Assembly (NCBI RefSeq): GCF_010548465.1
Contig: NZ_JAAGMD010000531.1
Coordinates: 1-64,000 of the forward strand
DNA from: Streptomyces sp. SID14436
Lineage (GTDB): Bacteria; Actinomycetota; Actinomycetes; Streptomycetales; Streptomycetaceae
Direction: 5' to 3'
Length of the DNA stretch: 64,000 bases
Positions within the stretch are counted from its first letter, which is position 1; the number at the start of each line of letters is the position of its first letter. The notes under the pieces are model-generated. The model did no database searches. It was not told the DNA's origin and saw only the letters and a list, made by a program, of their open reading frames with translations. Of this stretch, positions 43,692 through 52,607 are shown in pieces. The translations under genes were made by a program, and so were the position numbers.

Positions 43692-44752
43692 CCGCCACCC
43701 GCACCCCCCGTACCGCACCCGCCGCCCCGCCCGTGGCGAAGCCGGCCGCGCCGTCCTCGCCCGGCGGACCGCTGCGCCGCCTGCGGCCCCTCACGCTGCC
43801 CGCCGCCGTCCTGCTGGTGCTGGCGCTGTTGCCCTACTCGTCGCTGTCCATCCCGTTCCTGCTCGACGGGCCCGTCAACTCCCCCGGTTCGCTGCAGCTG
43901 TTCGCGCTGTGCCTCGTCTTCGCCGGTCTCGCCGCCGGCTACGACCTGATGTTCGGGCGCACCGGTCTGCTCTCCTTCGGTCACGCCCTGTACATCGCCG
44001 GCGGCGCCTACGGCACGCAGCTCGCCATGACCGAGCTCGGCCTCGGCCTGGTGCCCGCCGCCCTGCTCACCCTCGTCCTCGGCACCTGCGCCGCCGTCGT
44101 CCTCGGCGCGATCTCCCTGCGTACCCTCGCGCTGGGCGGTGTCGGCTTCGCCATGGTGACGCTCGCCTTCGCGCAGGCCGGCGCCATCTGGGTGGAACGC
44201 AACCCCGGCGGCCTCACCGGCGGTGAGGAGGGCCTGCCGCTGTACGTCGACGCGGTTCCGGCCGCCCTGACCGGTGTCGCCAACACCGCCAACCTCTACT
44301 GGCTCGCGCTCGGTTACCTCGTCCTGGTCACCGCGATCGTGTGGACGGCCACCAGCCGCCCCACGGGCCGCATCTGGCAGGCCATCCGGGACAACGAGCA
44401 GCGCGTGGGCGTCCTCGGCCGCAACCCCTACACGCACAAGCTGGCCGCGTTCACCCTCGCCTCCGCGCTCGCCGTGCTCGGCGGCACCGTCCACCTGCTG
44501 GTCACGGCCGGGGCGACCCCCCACACCAGCACCCCCGAGTTCACCCTCACGCTCCTGGTGATGGCCGTCCTCGGCGGCAGCGGAACCCGCTGGGGGCCCC
44601 TGATCGGCGGCGTGCTCTTCACCTACCTCGACCAGCGTCTCGGCGGGCTGAACCTGGGCATCGAGCCCATGCTCATCCTGGGCACCCTGTTCGTCGTCAC
44701 CGTGTACATCGCCCCCGGCGGTCTGGCCAACCTCCGCCGCAGGAAGTCCTGA
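43688..44752 (+). CDS. livM: ABC transporter permease, LivM type
   Basis: A 354-residue permease. A Pro/Ala-rich cytoplasmic N-terminus of about 45 residues precedes the helices. LivM motifs are GLAAGYDLMFGRTGLLSFGH (the GLLSFGHA motif), IWVERNPGGLTGGEEGLPLY and IWQAIRDNEQRVGVLGRNPY (the EAA-like loop that contacts the ATPases). ATG 43688 overlaps the livH stop. It completes the importer; a hydrolase gene follows 100 bases later on the same strand. Confidence 0.92.
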   Translation: MTATRTPRTAPAAPPVAKPAAPSSPGGPLRRLRPLTLPAAVLLVLALLPYSSLSIPFLLDGPVNSPGSLQLFALCLVFAGLAAGYDLMFGRTGLLSFGHALYIAGGAYGTQLAMTELGLGLVPAALLTLVLGTCAAVVLGAISLRTLALGGVGFAMVTLAFAQAGAIWVERNPGGLTGGEEGLPLYVDAVPAALTGVANTANLYWLALGYLVLVTAIVWTATSRPTGRIWQAIRDNEQRVGVLGRNPYTHKLAAFTLASALAVLGGTVHLLVTAGATPHTSTPEFTLTLLVMAVLGGSGTRWGPLIGGVLFTYLDQRLGGLNLGIEPMLILGTLFVVTVYIAPGGLANLRRRKS

Positions 44753-44852
44753 CGGCCCCGGCCGGCCACCACGACCGTGCCGACCGCGGACGGCAACTCA
44801 CCGTCCCGGTCCCCGGCAGCCCCACCGAACACCTCCGGCGCGGAAAGCAGCC

Positions 44853-45770
44853 ATGACACACACCCAGCCCACCTTCCGTCCCGTCCGCGAACGGCGGACC
44901 CTCACCGTGCCGGCCGACGGCGGCCACCTCGCCGTCAGCCACTGGCCCGGGTCCGGACCGCCCGTCGTCGCCCTGCACGGCATCACCGCCAACTCCCTGG
45001 CCTTCACGGCCCTCGCCGACGCCCTCCCCCACCTCGACTTCTACGCCCCCGACCTGCGCGGCCGCGCCGGCAGCGCCCGCCTGCCGGGCCCCTACGGCCT
45101 GGCCGCGCACGTGGCGGACACCCTCGGCCTCCTGGACCACCTCGGCCGCCGGCAGGCCGTCCTCATCGGACACTCCATGGGCGCCTTCGTCGCCGCCCTC
45201 GCCGCCGCACGCCATCCCGAGCGCTTCCCGCACGTCGTGCTCGTCGACGGCGGCCTGGCCTTCCCCGCGCCACCCGGCACCGACATCGACCAGCTCCTCC
45301 AGGCCGTCATCGGTCCCGCCATGGAACGCCTCCGGATGACCTTCGAGACCCGCGAGGCCTACCAGGCGTACTTCCGCGCCCACCCCGCCCTCGCCCCGCA
45401 CTGGAACGCCCATCTGGCCGCCTACGTGGACCACGATCTCACCGGCCGGGCCCCGAACCTGCGCAGCAGCTGCGTGCTCGACGCCGTCCGCGCCGACGGC
45501 ACGGACATCCTCACCGACCCCGAGACGCACGCCGCGCTCCACCGACGCCAGGTCCGCGCCACCTTCTTCCACGCCGAACGCGGGCTGCTCAACGAGCCCC
45601 GGGCCCTCTACACGCCCGGCCAGATCACCACCGCCCACCTGGATCCCGCCCGCGTCAGCACCCACCACATCCCCGGGACCAACCACTACAGCATCCTCCA
45701 CTCCCCCACCCCGCACACCGTGGACACCATCCGGGGCGTCCTCGACAACACCGTTCTGTTCGAGGACTGA
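44853..45770 (+). CDS. Alpha/beta hydrolase at the end of the importer operon
   Basis: A 305-residue hydrolase with the oxyanion strand PPVVALHGITANSLAFTALA, nucleophile elbow LIGHSMGAFVAALAAARHPE (Ser in GHSMG) and catalytic His in PGTNHYSILHS. The cap carries DIDQLLQAVIGPAMERLRMT. There is no signal peptide, so it acts inside the cell. The 100-base gap after livM has no clear terminator, so it may be co-transcribed; in that case the importer may bring in an ester or amide that this enzyme cleaves. That link is inferred from position only. A strong hairpin lies 120 bases beyond its stop. Confidence 0.85.
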   Translation: MTHTQPTFRPVRERRTLTVPADGGHLAVSHWPGSGPPVVALHGITANSLAFTALADALPHLDFYAPDLRGRAGSARLPGPYGLAAHVADTLGLLDHLGRRQAVLIGHSMGAFVAALAAARHPERFPHVVLVDGGLAFPAPPGTDIDQLLQAVIGPAMERLRMTFETREAYQAYFRAHPALAPHWNAHLAAYVDHDLTGRAPNLRSSCVLDAVRADGTDILTDPETHAALHRRQVRATFFHAERGLLNEPRALYTPGQITTAHLDPARVSTHHIPGTNHYSILHSPTPHTVDTIRGVLDNTVLFED

Positions 45771-45890
45771 CCTCGGGTCGGGCCGGACCGGACCGGGCCG
45801 GGCCGGGCGGCGGGCGGCCCCGCTCGGCGGGGTGGAGGAGTGCCGGATTCCGCTGTGTCACGCCGCCCCGCGGCGGTGGCACATGGGCCC

Positions 45891-45927
45891 GCGGGGTCCC
45901 GCACCTCCCCGGAGGTACGGGCCCCGC
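45891..45927. terminator. Long hairpin between convergent genes
   Basis: The left arm GCGGGGTCCCGCACCTCC (45891-45908) and right arm GGAGGTACGGGCCCCGC (45911-45927) pair with one mismatch and one bulge around a CC loop. It lies between the convergent hydrolase and azoreductase genes, without a U tract, as is usual for Streptomyces bidirectional terminators. Confidence 0.6.
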
Positions 45928-45936
45928 GCGGCGGCG

Positions 45937-46608
45937 TCAGGCCGAAGCCAGCTTCCGGGCGCCGTCGACGGCCTCCCGGCGGGACTCGGCGGCGAGATCC
46001 TCGAACTGCGCGAGCCGGGGGACGTGGGCGGACTTCGTCATCTCGGCGTGCAGGAACGTGAGGTCGGCGGCAAGGCCGATCATCCCCAGAGCAGCCTTCA
46101 GGTAGGGCTCCTGGTGGTCGGAGTCGTGGCGGGGGGTTCCGGGGCCGTAGGCGCCACCGCGGGCGGACGCCACGACGACTCTCTTCCCGGACAGCGGGCC
46201 CCGGCCGGTGGCCGGGTCCGTGATCAGCGGCGGGACGAGGACCCGGTCGAACCAGGCCTTGAACGTCGAGGGGACCGAGAAGTTGTACATCGGCACGCCG
46301 AGCACGATCGTGTCGGCGGCGAGGAGTTCCTCCACCAGCGGCCAGGTCACGTCCCAGCTGGCCTTCTCCTCCGGCGACGCCGGTATGCCGCGGGCCTCGT
46401 CCAGGTCCCGGACCCCCTGCCGCTCCAGCCGGTGCATGATCTCGATCTGCGGAGGGTCGATGTGCGGGACGGGTTCGGCGGCGAGGTCCCGGTAGGTGTA
46501 GGCGCCGTCCGGACGGGTCCCGCGCCAGGTGTCCGCGAACTCCGCGGAGATCTGTCGCGAGACCGACTCCCGGCGCGGACTGGAATCGATGTGCAGCAAC
46601 GACGGCAT
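45937..46608 (-). CDS. azoR: FMN-dependent NADH-azoreductase
   Basis: A 223-residue flavodoxin-like enzyme starting MPSLLHIDSSPRRESVSRQI (phosphate-binding SS-x-R). Other family motifs are ASWDVTWPLVEELLAADTIV, PMYNFSVPSTFKAWFDRVL and SGKRVVVASARGGAYGPGTP. It reduces quinones and azo compounds with NADH through bound FMN and dimerises. It is divergent from a LysR gene (46740); a TAACGG...CCGTTA inverted repeat lies between them. Induction by quinone or electrophile through that LysR protein is likely. Confidence 0.9.
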   Translation of the reverse strand: MPSLLHIDSSPRRESVSRQISAEFADTWRGTRPDGAYTYRDLAAEPVPHIDPPQIEIMHRLERQGVRDLDEARGIPASPEEKASWDVTWPLVEELLAADTIVLGVPMYNFSVPSTFKAWFDRVLVPPLITDPATGRGPLSGKRVVVASARGGAYGPGTPRHDSDHQEPYLKAALGMIGLAADLTFLHAEMTKSAHVPRLAQFEDLAAESRREAVDGARKLASA

Positions 46609-46701
46609 GCTGAAAACCCTGTTTCTTCCGATAGGGGGAGTTCCACTGACGTTCCACGTCCATTGAATAAGCCGCACCGGACAATGTCGCGTATTCTCGC
46701 G

Positions 46702-46726
46702 TAACGGTTATTGACGGTCGCCGTTA
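46702..46726. promoter_or_regulatory. Inverted repeat, probable LysR binding site
   Basis: TAACGG (46702-46707) and CCGTTA (46721-46726), 13-base spacer, lie 13 bases before the LysR start codon and upstream of azoR. The size and position fit an LTTR regulatory box that gives autoregulation plus control of the divergent gene. Confidence 0.55.
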
Positions 46727-46739
46727 GTGGAGCTGACGC

Positions 46740-47651
46740 ATGCTGGATGTACGGAAACTGGTGCTGCTGCGTGAGGTCGGCGCCCGCGGCTCGATCGCGG
46801 CGGCTGCCGAGGCCCTCAACTACACGCGCTCCGCGGTGTCCCAGCAGCTGTCGGCCCTGGAGGCGGAGACCGGTGTGGCCCTCCTGGACCGGGGCAGCAA
46901 CCGGGTCGTGCTCACCCCCGCCGGGCGGCTCCTGGTCGGTCACACGGACCACATCGTGACCCGCCTGGAAACAGCGGAGTCGGAATTGCTGGCGAGCATC
47001 GGCAGGGTCACCGGTGATCTGCGGGTCGGCGTGCCCGTGCACGAAGGCCCTGCCCTGCTGGTGCCGGCGGTGACACGGCTGCGCGCCGCCCATCCGGGCC
47101 TGCGGATCACCTTGCACGCCGTCGCGTCCGCCGAGGCCCGCCAGTCCGTACGGCTGGGGAACCTGGACGCCGTGCTGTCCGCCCGCTACCCCCAGGTGCC
47201 CGCGCCCGAGGTGCCGGGGCTGCACGAGGAGGAGGTGCTCGAGGACCGCATCCGCCTGGCCGTCGCGCCGGACCACCCGTCGGCCGGGGACACCGCCCGC
47301 CCGCTCTCCGACTTCGCCCGGCTTCCCTGGCTGCTGGACCCGTCCTCCGACCTGGGGCGGCTGGCTCTGCACGCCTGCACAGCGGCCGGTTTCACCCCCG
47401 ACATCGTCTCCGACATCGGCGACATGCAGGCCGTCCTCGGCCTCGTCTCCCGGGGGTGGGGTGTGGCACTCGTTCCCGACCTGGTCCCCGACCGCACCGG
47501 TCACCCGGTCCGCCGGGTCGCCCTGTCCGGGCCACCGCTGACCCGGCGGACCACGCTGACGGTACGGAAGGGCGCCCTCAGCGGCCCGGCGGTGGCCGCG
47601 CTCCTTCCGGCGGTCCGGGCGGCAGCCGACGAGGTGACCGGGGACGCCTGA
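46740..47651 (+). CDS. LysR-family transcriptional regulator
   Basis: A 303-residue regulator. The winged HTH is in the first 60 residues: LVLLREVGARGSIAAAAEAL then YTRSAVSQQLSALEAETGVA. The effector domain has LRVGVPVHEGPALLVPAVTR and GLVSRGWGVALVPDLVPDR, the two lobes of the periplasmic-binding-like fold. GGAG lies eight bases before the ATG. Divergence from azoR and the intervening inverted repeat make azoR the likely target. Confidence 0.9.
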   Translation: MLDVRKLVLLREVGARGSIAAAAEALNYTRSAVSQQLSALEAETGVALLDRGSNRVVLTPAGRLLVGHTDHIVTRLETAESELLASIGRVTGDLRVGVPVHEGPALLVPAVTRLRAAHPGLRITLHAVASAEARQSVRLGNLDAVLSARYPQVPAPEVPGLHEEEVLEDRIRLAVAPDHPSAGDTARPLSDFARLPWLLDPSSDLGRLALHACTAAGFTPDIVSDIGDMQAVLGLVSRGWGVALVPDLVPDRTGHPVRRVALSGPPLTRRTTLTVRKGALSGPAVAALLPAVRAAADEVTGDA

Positions 47652-47802
47652 ACCGGCGGGGGCGACCGGGGCTCTCGGCACGCGGACGTAGGACCAGCGC
47701 CCGATGGCACACGCCGACGCGAACCCTAGGCTCGCTCCCGCCCGCAGTCCCGGACGCCATCGCCGGTGCTCGACAGGCCCCGCCCCACAGGAGGAACACC
47801 CC

Positions 47803-48213
47803 ATGCCGGCTGACGCCGCAGCACACATCCGCATCGCCCGGCCCTCACGCGACCTCCGGGCAGCGGAACGTTTCTGGGTCTCCGGCCTGGGCTTCGCCAT
47901 CCTGTACCGGCACTCCGGGGCCGGCACACCGGGAGACGCCTCGCTGCTCATGGTCGGCCGGCCCGGCGCCGGCTGGCACCTCGAACTCGTCCACGATCCG
48001 GCGGCTCCCGTCGAGCCCAGGCCGACCCCCGAAGACCTCCTGGTCGTCTACCTCGGCGAACCGGTACCCGACTCCCTGGTCGACCGGCTGGAGCAGCACG
48101 GCGGCAAGCGGGTGCCCGCGCACAACCCGTACTGGGACACCTGGGGTGTGACGATCCAGGACCCCGACGGCTATCTGCTCGTGCTGTCCACACGGGACTG
48201 GTCCAACTCGTAG
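47803..48213 (+). CDS. VOC/glyoxalase-like protein
   Basis: A 136-residue vicinal-oxygen-chelate protein; ATG 47803 has CAGGAGG eight bases upstream. It has the two beta-alpha-beta-beta-beta halves: IRIARPSRDLRAAERFWVSG, then ASLLMVGRPGAGWHLELVHD, and YWDTWGVTIQDPDGYLLVLS at the end (the DPDG turn before the last strand). Metal-ligand His and Glu positions are partly kept (HIRIARPS, LELVHD). Related proteins are glyoxalases, dioxygenases or bleomycin-binding proteins; no specific function can be given. Confidence 0.85.
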   Translation: MPADAAAHIRIARPSRDLRAAERFWVSGLGFAILYRHSGAGTPGDASLLMVGRPGAGWHLELVHDPAAPVEPRPTPEDLLVVYLGEPVPDSLVDRLEQHGGKRVPAHNPYWDTWGVTIQDPDGYLLVLSTRDWSNS

Positions 48214-48441
48214 ACACGGCAGGCCACCAGCCGGCCGGCAGCCACGCCCCGAGGACGGCGACACGGTCGGACGCGCCCGGCGGGGATGCCCGTCCGTCAG
48301 CGGCGCGGTCCTTCCCCCGTGGCGGGTGAGGCACGGAGCCCGTCGTTCGGGTGCCGTGGGAGGAAGCGGTGGTGTGCGGGCCGGGCCGGTGACCGGCCGC
48401 GGGGCGTACTGCTGCGACACGGCGAGTTCGAGGTGGACGGC

Positions 48442-50106
48442 GTGAAGCACTGGCGGGCACTGATCGTCCTCGGCACGGCCCAGTTCCTGATGGTCCTGGA
48501 CACCTCCGTCATGAACGTGTCCATCAGTCAGCTGGTCGACGACTTCGACACCGAGGTCACCGCCATCCAGGCCGTCATCACCCTGTACGCGCTGGTCATG
48601 GCCAGTTTCATGCTCATCGGGGGCAGGTTCGGGGACATCCTGGGGCGGCGGCGCGTGTTCCTGCTCGGACTGGTCGTCTACGGCGTCGGATCGGCCCTGA
48701 CCGCCGTGGCGCCCTCCTTGTGGGTGCTCACCCTGGGCTGGTCGGTGATCGAGGGGCTGGGGGCGGCGATGGTGCTGCCGGCCATGGCGGCACTGGTCGC
48801 GGAGGCGTACCGCGGCCGGGACCGGGCCGTCGCGTACGCGGTCATCGGCGGGCTCGCCGGGGCCGGGATAGCGGTGGGCCCGTTGCTGGGCGGCTGGGTG
48901 ACGACGTACCTGACCTGGCGGTTGGTCTTCGCCGGGGAGGTCGTCGTCGTGGTGGCGGTGCTGCTGTGCCGCCGGGTGATCGCGACGCCCGCCGCGACGG
49001 GCGCACGGCCGCGGCTGGACGGCGTGGGGGCGGTCCTGTCCGCCGTCGGGCTGGGGCTGGGCGTGCTCGGGGTGCTGCAGAGCAGCACCTGGGGGTGGGT
49101 GCAGCCGCGCAATCCGCCGTTCACCGTCCTGGGCTTCGCTCCGACCCTGTTCGTCGTCGGTGCCGGCGCGGTCGTGCTGGCCGTCTTCCGGTCCTGGGAG
49201 CGGCGGCGGGAGGGCGGAGGTGTCGACCCGCTGGTGCACCTGTCGCTGCTGGGCCGGCCCGTGCTGCGGTCCGGTCTGATGGCGCTGCTCAGCCAGAATC
49301 TCATTCTGCTGGGTCTGTTCTTCACGATCCCGCTGTATCTGCAGGCGGTACAGGGCTTCGACGCGTTCGAGACCGGGCTGCGTCTGCTGCCGGTGTCCGT
49401 GACCATGTTCGTGACGTCCCTGTCGGCCTCCTCGCTGGGGCGCACCCTGGGGCCGCGGCGGGTGGTGCGGCTGGCTCTGCTGATCCTGGCGGCGGCCATC
49501 GTGTGGCTGCTGGCGACCATCGACCCGGTCATCGACGACGCCCAGTTCGCCGGGGCCATGGCGGTGCTGGGCGTGGGGATCGGTCTGCTCGCCTCCCAGC
49601 TCGGCAACGTCATCCAGTCCGCCGTCGGGGAGGAGGAGCGCAGTGAGGCCGGAGGGCTGCAGTTCACGGCCCAGAATCTGGGGTCCGCGCTGGGCACCGC
49701 CCTCATCGGTTCGATCCTCATCGGCGCGCTGGCCCATGCCGCCACCACGCAGGTGACGGACGACCCCAGGCTGTCCGAGGCCACCAGGGACGAGGTCGGT
49801 GTCGCGCTCCAGGCGGGCATCAGTTTCGTCCCCACCGATCAGGTGCGGTCGGCAGCGGAGCGGGCCGGCCTTCCCCCGTCCGAGGTCGACGCGCTGGCGG
49901 ACTCCTACGCCGCCGCGCAGCTGGACGGTCTGAAGGCAGCCGTCCTGGCCACCGGCGGCATCGCCCTCGCCAGTTTCCTGGTCACCCACCACCTGCCCAC
50001 CGCCCCCCGAAGCAGCCGCCGACGACAGCCGGCCGAGTCGGCGACGGCGGGAGCGGACGGGGCAGCCGGGTCGGCCGGCACGGACGCCGGCGGATCCGCA
50101 CGTTGA
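48442..50106 (+). CDS. MFS drug-exporter-type transporter (DHA2, 14 helices)
   Basis: A 554-residue transporter. GTG 48442 has GAGGTGG upstream and begins MKHWRALIVLGTAQFLMVLD; frame upstream of it is not protein-like. Landmarks: DTSVMNVSISQLVDDFDTEV (motif D1 region), GGRFGDILGRRRVFLLGLVV (motif A, G-x-x-x-D-x-x-G-R-R) and AGIAVGPLLGGWVTTYLTWR (motif C, antiporter). About 14 helices, plus a late soluble segment (AATTQVTDDPRLSEATRDEV) typical of DHA2 members. The C-terminus is low-complexity. It probably exports a hydrophobic drug or metabolite by proton antiport. A small membrane protein gene follows 27 bases later. Confidence 0.9.
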   Translation: MKHWRALIVLGTAQFLMVLDTSVMNVSISQLVDDFDTEVTAIQAVITLYALVMASFMLIGGRFGDILGRRRVFLLGLVVYGVGSALTAVAPSLWVLTLGWSVIEGLGAAMVLPAMAALVAEAYRGRDRAVAYAVIGGLAGAGIAVGPLLGGWVTTYLTWRLVFAGEVVVVVAVLLCRRVIATPAATGARPRLDGVGAVLSAVGLGLGVLGVLQSSTWGWVQPRNPPFTVLGFAPTLFVVGAGAVVLAVFRSWERRREGGGVDPLVHLSLLGRPVLRSGLMALLSQNLILLGLFFTIPLYLQAVQGFDAFETGLRLLPVSVTMFVTSLSASSLGRTLGPRRVVRLALLILAAAIVWLLATIDPVIDDAQFAGAMAVLGVGIGLLASQLGNVIQSAVGEEERSEAGGLQFTAQNLGSALGTALIGSILIGALAHAATTQVTDDPRLSEATRDEVGVALQAGISFVPTDQVRSAAERAGLPPSEVDALADSYAAAQLDGLKAAVLATGGIALASFLVTHHLPTAPRSSRRRQPAESATAGADGAAGSAGTDAGGSAR

Positions 50107-50133
50107 GCAGGCAGGAGCCGGAGGGAGTCAACC

Positions 50134-50667
50134 GTGGTCAGGACCAGGGCGACGACCGGCTCGGGGGCGAGCCGCGGGGCGAGCCGTGCGGAGCAGCGGG
50201 CCCGGGCGGACTACACGGGCGGTGTCTACGGCTCCATGCTCGCGGCGTCCGTGGTGATCGGCGCGGGTTCCCTGGGCGACTTCCCCCGCGTCGAACTGGT
50301 GCTGCTGCTGTTGCTCACCGGGGTGGCGTTCTGGGTCGCGCACGTCCACGCCCATCTGTTCGGCGCGCGCCTGGCGCAACAGGCCCTGGACCGCCGGGTC
50401 GTGCTGCGCGTCTGCCGGGACGAGTGGCCGATCGTCAAGGCCACCGTCCCGCCGGCCGCCGCGGTGGCCGTCAGCCCGCTGCTGGGGCTGGACGTGCGGG
50501 GCGCCCTCTGGCTGGCGGTGTGCGTCGCCGTGGCCGGTCAGGTGGGCTGGTCGGTGGCGGCGGCGCGGCGGGCGGGTGCCTCACCTCGGCTCATGGCCGC
50601 CACGGCGTCGATCAACCTGCTGCTCGGCCTGCTCATCATCTCGTTCAAGATCTTCCTGAAGCACTGA
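50134..50667 (+). CDS. Hypothetical membrane protein downstream of the exporter
   Basis: A 177-residue protein with a short basic N-terminus and four hydrophobic helices (GGVYGSMLAASVVIGAGSLG, VELVLLLLLTGVAFWVAHVH, VSPLLGLDVRGALWLAVCVA, SINLLLGLLIISFKIFLKH). The helix 2 segment carries a conspicuous HVHAH cluster (FWVAHVHAHLFGARL) that could bind metal or protonate. It starts 27 bases after the exporter stop, so it is likely in the same operon. The family is not recognised. Confidence 0.7.
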   Translation: MVRTRATTGSGASRGASRAEQRARADYTGGVYGSMLAASVVIGAGSLGDFPRVELVLLLLLTGVAFWVAHVHAHLFGARLAQQALDRRVVLRVCRDEWPIVKATVPPAAAVAVSPLLGLDVRGALWLAVCVAVAGQVGWSVAAARRAGASPRLMAATASINLLLGLLIISFKIFLKH

Positions 50668-50823
50668 CGGCCGGCCTCCCCCGGCCGGGCGCCGGCCCCT
50701 CCCCCGCCGGTCACCTGTGCCGGGTGAGGCCCGGCCGAGCGGCCGGGCGGACCATCGCAGGTGGACGCCACAGGTGACGAGGCCGTCCACCGGTTTCGCG
50801 GCCGTCCGCGGAAGGGCAGTTGC

Positions 50824-51102
50824 GTGCGCTACGAGATACGGGTCGAGGGACACCTGTCGGAGCCGCTGGCCCGGGCCTTCCCGGAGCTGGGCCACGTGGT
50901 GATGGCCGGCCAGACCGTGCTGTTCGGCCCCGTGGAGGACGCGGCGCACCTGTACGGGCTGCTCGCGCGCTGTCAGTCACTGGGACTCCGGGTCGTGGAG
51001 ATACGCCAACTGCCGGAGGGACACGGGCCGGGCGGTCCTTGGACGCCCTGCCCGTGTCCCTCACCCGTGGTGGGTGAGCCGGTCGCGCGACGGGGGGCGT
51101 GA
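50824..51102 (+). CDS. Small hypothetical protein
   Basis: A 92-residue protein from GTG 50824, with GGAAGGG eight bases upstream. The sequence reads RYEIRVEGHLSEPLARAFPE, then GHVVMAGQTVLFGPVEDAAH and LYGLLARCQSLGLRVVEIRQ, a beta-alpha-beta pattern like small ferredoxin-like folds often found in Streptomyces secondary-metabolite and stress regions. A Pro/Gly-rich tail follows. The function is unknown. It precedes the membrane-stress gene group. Confidence 0.65.
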   Translation: MRYEIRVEGHLSEPLARAFPELGHVVMAGQTVLFGPVEDAAHLYGLLARCQSLGLRVVEIRQLPEGHGPGGPWTPCPCPSPVVGEPVARRGA

Positions 51103-51222
51103 CGCTGGAGCCGTCGGGAGCGATCGGGAGCGGTCGGGTGCTTCCCCCGCCGGCGTCGTCGTCCGCTCGGGATCCGCGCGTGGGCGACGGCGCCGGGCGG
51201 GGGTTCGACGCGAGGAGGAATC

Positions 51223-51891
51223 ATGACCGTGCCGCGTGGGGGCCGCCAGGCTCCGCCCTCCGGGCCGGGAGCGGGATCCGGCGGGACGGCCCCGGGTGCG
51301 GTGCCGGGCGACTCCGCCTACCTGCTCGCGCGGGTGGGCCGTTCCTGGACCTGGCTCATGGGGTCCGCCGTCACCACGCTCGTGCCCGGCCTGCTCGTGC
51401 TGGTCTGGCCGGAGGCGACCCTGCACGTCCTGGCGGTGCTCGTCGGCCTCTACCTGCTGGTCACCGGGTCGTTCCGGTTCGTGGCCGTCTTCGCACGGGA
51501 GGGCCACGAACGCCTGCCGGGGCTGCTCCTGGCCGTGCTGTACGTCCTGGCCGGCGTGCTGTGCCTGCGGAACCCGTTGCAGACGATCGCCGCGCTCTCG
51601 TTGATCGTCGGGGTCGTGTGGCTCGTGTCGGGCCTGCTCACCCTGTACACGGCGATCGCCGCCGAGGAACTGCCGCACCGGGGCGTCGTGGCGGTCGTCG
51701 CCGTGCTCGGCATCGTCGCGGGGATCGTGGTGCTCGCCCTGCCGGCCGAGTCGGCCCGGGCCCTGACCCGGCTGCTCGGCCTCCTCGGTCTGGCCGAGGC
51801 GGCGGTCGCCCTCGCCTGGCGGGCCGCCCTCCACAGGGCCGTGCCCTCGATGCCCTCCTCGTCCTCCTCCCCCAGCGCTCCGGCAGCCTGA
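51223..51891 (+). CDS. HdeD family (DUF308) membrane protein
   Basis: A 222-residue protein with six predicted helices in three pairs, the HdeD layout: WTWLMGSAVTTLVPGLLVLV, TLHVLAVLVGLYLLVTGSFR, LPGLLLAVLYVLAGVLCLRN, PLQTIAALSLIVGVVWLVSG and VAVVAVLGIVAGIVVLALPA. A Gly/Pro-rich N-terminal tail of about 30 residues precedes them. A GAGGAGG site lies before the ATG. E. coli HdeD is linked to acid resistance at high cell density; actinomycete paralogues are uncharacterised. It is the first of a run of membrane proteins up to the lipid kinase. Confidence 0.82.
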   Translation: MTVPRGGRQAPPSGPGAGSGGTAPGAVPGDSAYLLARVGRSWTWLMGSAVTTLVPGLLVLVWPEATLHVLAVLVGLYLLVTGSFRFVAVFAREGHERLPGLLLAVLYVLAGVLCLRNPLQTIAALSLIVGVVWLVSGLLTLYTAIAAEELPHRGVVAVVAVLGIVAGIVVLALPAESARALTRLLGLLGLAEAAVALAWRAALHRAVPSMPSSSSSPSAPAA

Positions 51892-52090
51892 CGCAGGGGT
51901 GCCGGGGGCGGGGACCTTTGCGCTGCCGTCACCGCACCACCGCACGGCGGGTTGGGACCGCCGGCCGTCTTGCCGCCCCGGCCCCGCGGCCTCACCCGCC
52001 CCGGGTGAGGCCACCCGGCACCTGCCGTGCCCACGCTGAGGACAGCACGCGGAGGGCGCCCGGGCGGACGCCCCTGGACGGAGGAGAGAG

Positions 52091-52558
52091 ATGAGCGCGC
52101 AGACGACGTACCTCGCGTACGACTACCCCCTGCTGAGCGTCTTCTGGAGCATGCTCCTGTTCTTCCTGTGGATCATGTGGTTCGTCCTGCTCTTCCGCGT
52201 CGTCGTCGACATCTTCCGCGACGACGACCTGAGCGGCTGGGGGAAGGCGGGCTGGCTGGTGTTCACCATCCTGCTGCCGTTCCTCGGCGTGTTCGTCTAC
52301 GTGGTCGCCCGCGGGAAGAACATGGGCCGCCGGGAGATGAAGCAGGCGCGCACGCAGCAGGAGGAGTTCGACGCCTACATCAGGCAGGCCGCCGCCGGTG
52401 GCCGGACCAGCAGCGTGGACGAACTGGCGAAGCTGTCCGAGATCCGCTCCCGCGGTGACATCACCGACGACGAGTTCCGCCGGGCGAAGGACCTGGTCCT
52501 GGCCGGCCACGGTCCGGCGGAAGCGCCCGGCAGCAGCACGCGGGCCGCCGGCCACTGA
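52091..52558 (+). CDS. PLDc_N-SHOCT membrane protein
   Basis: A 155-residue protein. Two helices, SVFWSMLLFFLWIMWFVLLF and WGKAGWLVFTILLPFLGVFV, make up a PLDc_N (phospholipase D nuclease N-terminal-like) hairpin with FRDDDLSGWGKAGW between them and YVVARGKNMGRREMKQA after. The C-terminal SHOCT domain is VDELAKLSEIRSRGDITDDE FRRAKDLVL. SHOCT modules are thought to mediate oligomerisation. There is no phospholipase active site. It is preceded by GGAGGAGAG and followed 50 bases later by the DUF7144 gene. Confidence 0.82.
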   Translation: MSAQTTYLAYDYPLLSVFWSMLLFFLWIMWFVLLFRVVVDIFRDDDLSGWGKAGWLVFTILLPFLGVFVYVVARGKNMGRREMKQARTQQEEFDAYIRQAAAGGRTSSVDELAKLSEIRSRGDITDDEFRRAKDLVLAGHGPAEAPGSSTRAAGH

Positions 52559-52607
52559 CCATCAGGCCCCACGGAACACATCCGCCGCACAGAAATCGAG
52601 GCGCACG

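Noticed and set aside
47845-49992. A 715-codon minus-strand open frame
   Set aside because: Shadow of the VOC and MFS exporter genes; composition is Gln/His/Arg-rich and lacks hydrophobic segments.
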